DNA of 8,539 nucleotides. Source: UBA1822 sp963615055. GTDB taxonomy: Bacteria; Bacillota; Negativicutes; Veillonellales; Dialisteraceae. The stretch spans positions 1 to 8,539 of the forward strand of contig CAVEFO010000052.1 in assembly GCA_963615055.1 (NCBI GenBank). Direction: 5' to 3'. Position numbers and translations under genes: made by a program. The first letter of the stretch is position 1, and each line of letters opens with the position of its first letter. Below the pieces are notes generated by a model. The model saw only the letters and a program-made list of their open reading frames with translations, had not been told where the DNA came from and made no database searches. This document shows, one piece after another, positions 4,604-8,539 of this stretch.

Positions 4604-6039
4604 GATAACGCCTGTCGGAGTTGTTCTTTTTTAGCTTCATTTTCTTGTAATTCCCTGTATTTTGCATCAGCCTTGGCGCATTTTGCCGGATCGTTACCGA
4701 TATTTATATTGATATGTTCCATTTTGCTTTTGGTAATCCGAATGTCATTAGTGATTTGCACCATGTCGCCGGAACCGCGTTCATATGCCTTTTCCAACTC
4801 TTTCAAAGCAACATAAAGCTCTTTATAGCGCGGTTCGGCTTCGCCGCGCGCTATCTCTTCCATTTCTTTCTTTTTTATGGGTTTGAGTTCGGGAGCAGAT
4901 AGTTTTTCAGAAAGTTTTGATATTTCTTGTTTGAGTCGCTGCGCTCTAAGATCTGGGCGCGTCTCTTCGATGGCAATCTCTCTTTCTTGTATTGCCTTTT
5001 CACGTTTTTCAAGTGATTTTTCTTTTGTCTTGAGTCGCGCATCAGCGGCTTCAACTTCGATAAGTCGTTGCCGGAGATCAATCTCTTGTTGTTTAAGCTG
5101 ATCGATTTTCTTTTGTGCTTCTGTTTTTTGTATTTCTGCCTCTTTTCGGTCAGCTTCAGTTTTGGCCACGTTTCTTTTTATTTGTGATTCAGCTTCAGAG
5201 ATTGTTTTTTCGCGGTGGCTCAACTCTCGTATTTTTTCGACTTTGATTTTCGCTAAATTTGCCGAAAGTTTGTGATATTGTTCCTTCTCCTCTTTCGCAT
5301 CGGTTTGTGTTTTTATCGCGGCGATTTCTTTTTGTTTGGCGGCTTCTTTAGCTTCTTCTGCTTCTTTTTGCGCCGTGAATAGTTTTAATTCAGATATCGT
5401 TTTATTGCCGCCGTTTTCTTCTGTTATGCCGTTCAAAATTTCAATCTCACGACCAAACACATTTTTTATGTATTCATTTAAATCGTGATGAAATCGCGTT
5501 ACGTCGTCTCTTGTTATTAGTTCTTTAGCTGAGATTTTCATTCTCCCCGTTTCTATTTTGCGCCCTGTTTTCTTTAGTTTTCCGGTCTTTGGATCGCGCA
5601 CCTTTTCTGCTTTGATTTCTTTTACTTTTGGGATCAAAAGATAATGCATATGTGGCCGCTTTTCGTCTCGATGAATAGCATCGGCGAGATACGTGTTTTC
5701 CCATCGGTTTTGCAAAAAATCGCGTGTTGCGTCGAAAAACATTTTTTCTTCTTCCGTTCCGGCTGTGATATCTTTAGGAAGCGTCACAACAACGGAAACT
5801 AACGTGTTAACATCTGAACGCTTCTGCAATTTGCATTGCTTTAACTCTTGTTCGTATTTATTAAAAACATTTTCCACTTTTATCCCATTCAACACTAAAT
5901 ACTCGTTCAAGTTTGAACGAGTATTATCAATTCTTTCACGTGTTTTGAAAAATGGATTTTCTATACTTTGGGGCTGTCTAAAATCGTGAGCTATTATATC
6001 GTGTGCGGCAGAGATAGAAATCTTTTTTATATGCGCCAT
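4384..6039 (-). CDS. mob: MobV-family (Pre/Mob) relaxase
   Basis: The protein has 551 aa. The start at 6039 (MAHIKK) was chosen because GGAGGTGA lies 7 bases upstream. Residues 1-205 are the relaxase domain: an opening HDFR element (18-21), the Asn/Arg motif TRSNLNEYL (40-48), RSDVNTLVSVVV (74-85), and the diagnostic metal-binding motif H123-R-D-E-K-R-P-H130-M-H132. The ISAKEL segment (169-174) and a VFGR end (194-197) are also typical. It would nick oriT and stay bound to the transferred strand, using a conjugation machine supplied by another element. Residues 215-510 are a very long Lys/Glu/Gln coiled coil, and QSERQSERQSE repeats occur near the end. The length fits the upper range of MobV proteins. 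The stop codon falls exactly where the TrbL-like fragment breaks off, so one recombination joint probably defines both ends. Confidence 0.93.
   Translation of the reverse strand: MAHIKKISISAAHDIIAHDFRQPQSIENPFFKTRERIDNTRSNLNEYLVLNGIKVENVFNKYEQELKQCKLQKRSDVNTLVSVVVTLPKDITAGTEEEKMFFDATRDFLQNRWENTYLADAIHRDEKRPHMHYLLIPKVKEIKAEKVRDPKTGKLKKTGRKIETGRMKISAKELITRDDVTRFHHDLNEYIKNVFGREIEILNGITEENGGNKTISELKLFTAQKEAEEAKEAAKQKEIAAIKTQTDAKEEKEQYHKLSANLAKIKVEKIRELSHREKTISEAESQIKRNVAKTEADRKEAEIQKTEAQKKIDQLKQQEIDLRQRLIEVEAADARLKTKEKSLEKREKAIQEREIAIEETRPDLRAQRLKQEISKLSEKLSAPELKPIKKKEMEEIARGEAEPRYKELYVALKELEKAYERGSGDMVQITNDIRITKSKMEHININIGNDPAKCAKADAKYRELQENEAKKEQLRQALSQKLNTKKIEFEYNSSGAALWLIENAAKWPQIAQIIDEQREKESEIAPKQSERQSERQSEIRVKPKTRSSFER
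5898..5925. repeat. Perfect 28-bp palindrome inside the relaxase gene
   Basis: AATACTCGTTCAA (5898-5910) and TTGAACGAGTATT (5913-5925) are perfect arms with a 2-bp centre. The palindrome encodes part of the conserved TRSNLNEY motif of the relaxase, about 115 bp inside the gene. Confidence 0.75.
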
Positions 6040-6068
6040 AAGCAAATCACCTCCATGTAACATTTTAC

Positions 6069-6160
6069 CACTTTTGCAAAAAATGGTAAAGCAAGTTATA
6101 CCATTTTTTATAAAAAATGGAACTTGCCCTGCCGGGGGCTAATTGCACAACTTGTATATC
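6069..6160. other. Candidate oriT and mob promoter region
   Basis: Directly upstream of the relaxase start lies a compound inverted repeat: GCAAGTT (6091-6097) pairs with AACTTGC (6121-6127), enclosing the perfect CCATTTTTT/AAAAAATGG stem (6101-6120), with a 3-base bulge ATA on one side. A second hairpin uses TTTACCA (6064-6070) and TGGTAAA (6084-6090). A GC-rich block, CCTGCCGGGGGCT (6128-6140), follows. MobV plasmids such as pMV158 carry oriT as nested inverted repeats just before mob, so this is the best oriT candidate; I cannot recognise the nick site. On the minus strand TTCCAT (6122-6117), 16 bp, TATAAC (6100-6095) could be the mob promoter, which would place it inside the hairpin where the relaxase could repress it. 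Confidence 0.5.
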
Positions 6161-6200
6161 TCATAATTGTATTTCATGCAAAACTGTTATAAATTTGTAT

Positions 6201-6229
6201 TTGCGTTTCGTGCGAAAATGTAGTATAAT
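6201..6229 (+). promoter_or_regulatory. Promoter of the Rep_3-like gene
   Basis: TTGCGT (6201-6206), a 17-bp gap and a perfect TATAAT (6224-6229) precede the gene at 6283. The gap contains the small palindrome TTTCGTGCGAAA (6207-6218), a possible operator half. A related stretch (TTGTATTTCATGCAAAA) lies upstream at about 6167-6183, so this promoter may bind a repressor. Confidence 0.6.
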
Positions 6230-6282
6230 ACCAAAAATAAAAAAGCGCGGTTTTATAATGGTCTTGAAAGGAGCACAAAATC

Positions 6283-7134
6283 ATGGAGAATGAAAAAAGA
6301 AACATCAACATTTACTTTGGTAAGACAACGAGAAAAGAAGAACATCGGATTGTTAAAATACTGAGAAAGATCCATCAAGGGCAAAAAATTATCGCCGAAT
6401 TTCCGGCAACAGAGTACAACAAAAAAGACTTTCCACGCGTGCAAAGTCTTCTTCGTTTTGAATTGAAAAGTTCTGAAAATGATACAGTTTTTGGAACGTT
6501 AATTACAGATTTTATTGTTGGTCCTGATAAAATTCTTGTCCGTCTCCATCCGGAAGCTGGAGAAGAATTTTTAAAACTGTCGGAAGACGATTTATTTTTT
6601 AATCCCATGCGGAGTAAATACAGTATTTTGCTTTTTGAGTTGTTAAAATCCGAGGATTTTAACAAAAATATGACCGGAATTTTGAGGGAAGAAATTTGTG
6701 ATTATTTTCGGCTGGATACGCAACAAAAAATATCTCAATTTTTAATGAAATTGCCGCTATATATCGATGAATTGAATCAATCCGGCAGGCTAGAGAATCT
6801 TGTTACATTTACTATCGATAAAGAGAGAGGGCGACGCGGCCATTCTCCTATGAAAGCTATCATTTTTTATTTTAATGCAAGAAAAAAGACTGACGAAAGG
6901 CCTCTAAAATCGCCGCAGAGCGACGATAAGGAAACAGTGAATACTGAAACACCCACCACTAAACAATACACAAGAGAAGACGAAGGAGTCCTCTTGTGTC
7001 CGACTTGTGGTGGAAGGATCGTCCATTGTGTGGCCAAGAGTGGCAAGATGTATGAATGTTGCGAACATTCAAAATATAACATTAATGTTCCTATGCCGGA
7101 ACGCGGCCAATGCAAAGGATATTATAAGGAATAA
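6283..7134 (+). CDS. Rep_3-like winged-helix replication initiator with zinc-ribbon-like tail
   Basis: The protein has 283 aa and starts at 6283 with AAAGGAG (6267-6273) 9 bases upstream. Residues 25-105 would be the first winged-helix domain, ending in the strand ILVRLHPEAGEEFLKL. Residues 110-200 match the second one: the junction RSKYSILLFELLKSE is very close to the SKYS-x-x-LYELL signature of Rep_3 initiators. It is followed by LREEICDYFRL, a recognition-type helix, then IDELNQSGRL and the terminal strand AIIFYFNAR. These proteins bind iterons at plasmid origins, and direct repeats lie right behind the gene. A Ser/Thr/Pro-rich linker (203-235) leads to a Cys-rich tail, CPTCGG (C239, C242), C259-C260 and C277, that looks like a topoisomerase-type zinc ribbon. 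That tail is unusual for Rep_3 proteins. The assignment is by motif only. Confidence 0.65.
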   Translation: MENEKRNINIYFGKTTRKEEHRIVKILRKIHQGQKIIAEFPATEYNKKDFPRVQSLLRFELKSSENDTVFGTLITDFIVGPDKILVRLHPEAGEEFLKLSEDDLFFNPMRSKYSILLFELLKSEDFNKNMTGILREEICDYFRLDTQQKISQFLMKLPLYIDELNQSGRLENLVTFTIDKERGRRGHSPMKAIIFYFNARKKTDERPLKSPQSDDKETVNTETPTTKQYTREDEGVLLCPTCGGRIVHCVAKSGKMYECCEHSKYNINVPMPERGQCKGYYKE

Positions 7135-7168
7135 CATAATACTGTATCACGATACAGTATTATGTTAT
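7131..7168. repeat. Perfect 38-bp palindrome (18-bp arms) at the end of the Rep_3-like gene
   Basis: The arms 7131-7148 (ATAACATAATACTGTATC) and 7151-7168 are perfect reverse complements around AC. The left arm includes the stop codon. No T-run follows, so it is a poor intrinsic terminator on the plus strand. A symmetric site at the edge of the repeat region suggests an origin component or a protein-binding site. Confidence 0.8.
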
Positions 7169-7222
7169 TGTAAAAAGGTGCAAAAAATGTATTGATAATG
7201 TAAGCCATAACAATGTGTGTAA

Positions 7223-7251
7223 TTGACAGGTTGAAAAACACTTGTTAAAAT
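7223..7251 (+). promoter_or_regulatory. Promoter copy 1 inside the origin repeats
   Basis: A perfect TTGACA (7223-7228), 17-bp gap and TAAAAT (7246-7251) point toward the primase-like gene at 7639. Confidence 0.65.
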
Positions 7252-7310
7252 TATACCGCGAATGTACAATTACTGTATTGATAATATAAGCCCCCTATAG
7301 GGGGTAAGGA

Positions 7311-7339
7311 TTGACAGGTTGAAACAGACCTGTTAAAAT
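7311..7339 (+). promoter_or_regulatory. Promoter copy 2 inside the origin repeats
   Basis: TTGACA (7311-7316), 17-bp gap and TAAAAT (7334-7339) repeat the layout of copy 1. Here the gap forms an inverted repeat, ACAGGT (7314-7319) with ACCTGT (7328-7333), that overlaps the edge of the -35 box and could be an operator. This is the nearer promoter for the replication operon, giving a leader of about 290 nt. Confidence 0.7.
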
Positions 7340-7490
7340 TTTGTACAAAAAGGTGGAAAAAATTCATTGATAATATAAGCCCCCTTATAGGGGTATGGGG
7401 TTATTGGGAAATGTAGGTTAGTGAGTGGGTTTTTGGTTTGGTTTTGAAAAAGATTTTTGTATCCTTTTCCCACCTTTGTTTTCTGTTTCC

Positions 7491-7607
7491 GCAGTCCGCC
7501 GACTAGCGAGGGAGCGTCGCGATAGCAAGCGGACGAGCGTCGGTGGGGCCGGGCCTTGTGCCAGGTGGGGTATGAGTAGGTCGATAGGCCGGAGTTTTAG
7601 GGGTTAA
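7491..7607 (+). promoter_or_regulatory. GC-rich structured leader of the replication operon, with possible leader peptide
   Basis: Within an AT-rich plasmid this stretch is GC-rich and full of competing stems: GTCCGC (7494-7499) with GCGGAC (7529-7534); CCGAC (7499-7503) with GTCGG (7539-7543); and CGAC (7500-7503) with GTCG (7516-7519). The stems are mutually exclusive, as in attenuator or antisense-controlled rep leaders. A tiny frame (ATG 7572 to TAA 7607, MSRSIGRSFRG) with AGGTGGGG just before it ends 31 bases before the replication gene and could act as a leader peptide. The stretch 7394-7490 before it is T/G-rich and shows nothing I can name. Confidence 0.35.
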
Positions 7608-7638
7608 TTTTTAGCAATATGAGAGGGGGTGTAAGCGG

Positions 7639-8539
7639 ATGGCACATCCGAAGATAGAAGATTATGATAGAGTGGTTGATTGGTTAGCGTCCGGTTATGA
7701 AGAGGTGGGGGGCGTGGATTTCTATTGCGAGATATTTCCGGATAATGAAAACGCCGGGGAATATGCGGTTAATTATGCGAAGCCGAACGCCATTTATCTT
7801 TATCACGACGAGAAGAAAGACCGTATGCGCCGTCGTATTATGTTAAATGATACGTTTGAAGAGGATTTTTTCGAGTATGTTGAAGACAATCCTATGACGC
7901 TGTGTAGTGGATTGTCATATAGAGGGCGAAGGAACACTCTACAGAATGCCCAGCGGTTGCACGCGCTTATATTTGACCTGGATTCGGTTGGATACCAACA
8001 AATTAGAAATTTGTTTTTGAGAATAGGCCGCGAGCCAGGCGAAGTGGCTATCTGTTTACCGATGCCGACATACATTGTAGCTTCTGGCACTGGATTACAT
8101 ATTTATTATGTTTTGGATGAGCCTGTAGATTTGTATCCGAACATCAAACTCCAGTTTAAGGCCATGAAATACGCCTATACGAAACGGCTGTGGGATACGT
8201 CGGGGAACGCCGGGACTACGCTTGAAAATACCGTGCAATATCAGGGAATTTCGCAGGGTTTCCGGATGGTCGGATCGGTCAATAACAAACATGATAATTT
8301 TCGTATCCGTGCGTTTCGCACGGGGGCACGCGTTACATTGGAAACGCTGAATAAATATCTTCAACCGGCGGAGCGTGTTGATTATAATCTAAAATGGCGG
8401 CCAACGACGTGTAAATTGAATGAAGCGCGCGTAAAGTGGCCGGAATGGTATGAATCACGCATCGTTCGGGGTGAAAGGCCCGGTCACTGGACGTGTAAGG
8501 CAGATTTATATCATTGGTGGTTGCGAAAAATAGACGACG
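7639..8539 (+). CDS. Primase-like plasmid replication protein, N-terminal part (spans the circle junction; full length 463 aa)
   Basis: ATG 7639 follows GAGAGGGGGTG (7621-7631). The frame is open to the window end and continues in frame at position 1 to the stop at 546, giving 463 aa. Residues 105-220 show an archaeo-eukaryotic primase type core: the metal-binding strand ALIFDLD (D113, D115), the S149-G-T-G-x-H154-IYYVLDEP motif (nucleotide-binding Ser/Gly and His), and QGFRMVGSVN (R209, G212-S213), equivalent to the RxPGTxN motif of plasmid and phage primase-polymerases. The third acidic residue of the active site is not obvious. Such proteins can prime and sometimes extend DNA at plasmid origins, and several act as the sole Rep protein. 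It leads an operon with the phosphoesterase. Bases 8485-8539 duplicate 1-55. The family call rests on motif recognition. Confidence 0.8.
   Translation, partial: MAHPKIEDYDRVVDWLASGYEEVGGVDFYCEIFPDNENAGEYAVNYAKPNAIYLYHDEKKDRMRRRIMLNDTFEEDFFEYVEDNPMTLCSGLSYRGRRNTLQNAQRLHALIFDLDSVGYQQIRNLFLRIGREPGEVAICLPMPTYIVASGTGLHIYYVLDEPVDLYPNIKLQFKAMKYAYTKRLWDTSGNAGTTLENTVQYQGISQGFRMVGSVNNKHDNFRIRAFRTGARVTLETLNKYLQPAERVDYNLKWRPTTCKLNEARVKWPEWYESRIVRGERPGHWTCKADLYHWWLRKIDD
8485..8539. repeat. Terminal overlap, right copy
   Basis: Identical to 1-55; see the left copy. Joining the two copies restores the 463-codon replication gene without a frame change. Confidence 0.95.

Larger units (their letters stand above)
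7169..7393. repeat. Iteron-like origin region: three long direct repeats
   Basis: The core TRTTGATAATRTAAGCC-type 19-mer occurs at 7188-7206, 7274-7292 and 7363-7381 (offsets 86 and 89 bp). Copies 1 and 3 are preceded by the same AAAAAGGTGSAAAAAAT stretch. Copies 2 and 3 run into short GC hairpins: CCCCCTATAGGGGG (7291-7304) and CCCCTTATAGGGG (7381-7393). Between the copies lies a second repeated unit beginning ATTGACAGGTTGAAA and ending TGTTAAAATT (7222-7252 and 7310-7340). The position between two replication genes and directly after a Rep_3-like gene makes this the likely replication origin. Spacing is much wider than in normal 20-22-bp iteron arrays. Confidence 0.7.

Noticed and set aside
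4877..5101. Ser-rich plus-strand frames inside the relaxase gene
   Set aside because: Antisense of the Lys/Glu-rich coiled coil always reads as Ser/Phe/Leu-rich; no start signals.
7169..7393. CRISPR array
   Set aside because: Only three repeat cores, 86-89 bp apart, and the material between them is itself repeated (promoter units), not unique spacers.

Overview
The first 55 bases are repeated exactly at the end of the window (1-55 equals 8485-8539). This is the end overlap of a circular molecule assembled with a 55-base word, so the window is best read as one complete circular plasmid of 8,484 bp, opened inside its main replication gene. Low overall GC, strong GGAGG-type ribosome binding sites and TATAAT promoters suggest a Bacillota-like host. 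A type-I signal peptide, a lipobox protein and a TrbL-like (Gram-negative style) secretion fragment would fit the diderm Negativicutes, but host assignment is inference only.

Layout, starting at the origin-like region: (a) 7131-7638 holds a large perfect palindrome, three long direct repeats about 86-89 bp apart, two copies of a consensus-like promoter embedded between them, and a GC-rich structured leader. (b) A 463-aa primase-like (archaeo-eukaryotic primase superfamily) replication protein begins at 7639, crosses the junction and ends at 546. (c) A calcineurin-like phosphoesterase (550-1251) follows in the same operon, 3 bases downstream. (d) A repeat and palindrome cluster (1232-1384) lies in front of a small coiled-coil, probably DNA-binding protein (1399-1854). 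(e) A hairpin-insulated cassette (1988-2321) encodes a 32-aa hydrophobic cationic peptide. It faces a convergent antisense promoter, shares a terminator with it, and carries a direct repeat placed so the antisense RNA would pair with the peptide's start codon. This is the architecture of the Fst/par type I toxin-antitoxin system, but the peptide does not resemble Fst. (f) A captured block (about 2340-4375) holds a GC-rich basic gene fragment, a cluster of hairpins, a small lipoprotein gene on the minus strand and an M23 peptidase fused to the start of a TrbL-like membrane domain; the block is cut at both ends. (g) A MobV relaxase (minus strand, 4384-6039) has an oriT-like hairpin region upstream of it. 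(h) Divergent from it, a Rep_3-like winged-helix initiator with a C-terminal zinc-ribbon-like tail (6283-7134) stands directly before the repeat region.

Taken together this is a mobilizable (not self-transmissible) small plasmid with two unrelated replication proteins. The Rep_3-like protein is the likely repeat binder. The primase-like protein is transcribed from promoters inside those same repeats, so the initiator could regulate it. The antisense-controlled peptide is the likely stability module, and MobV plus the hairpin region the likely transfer module.
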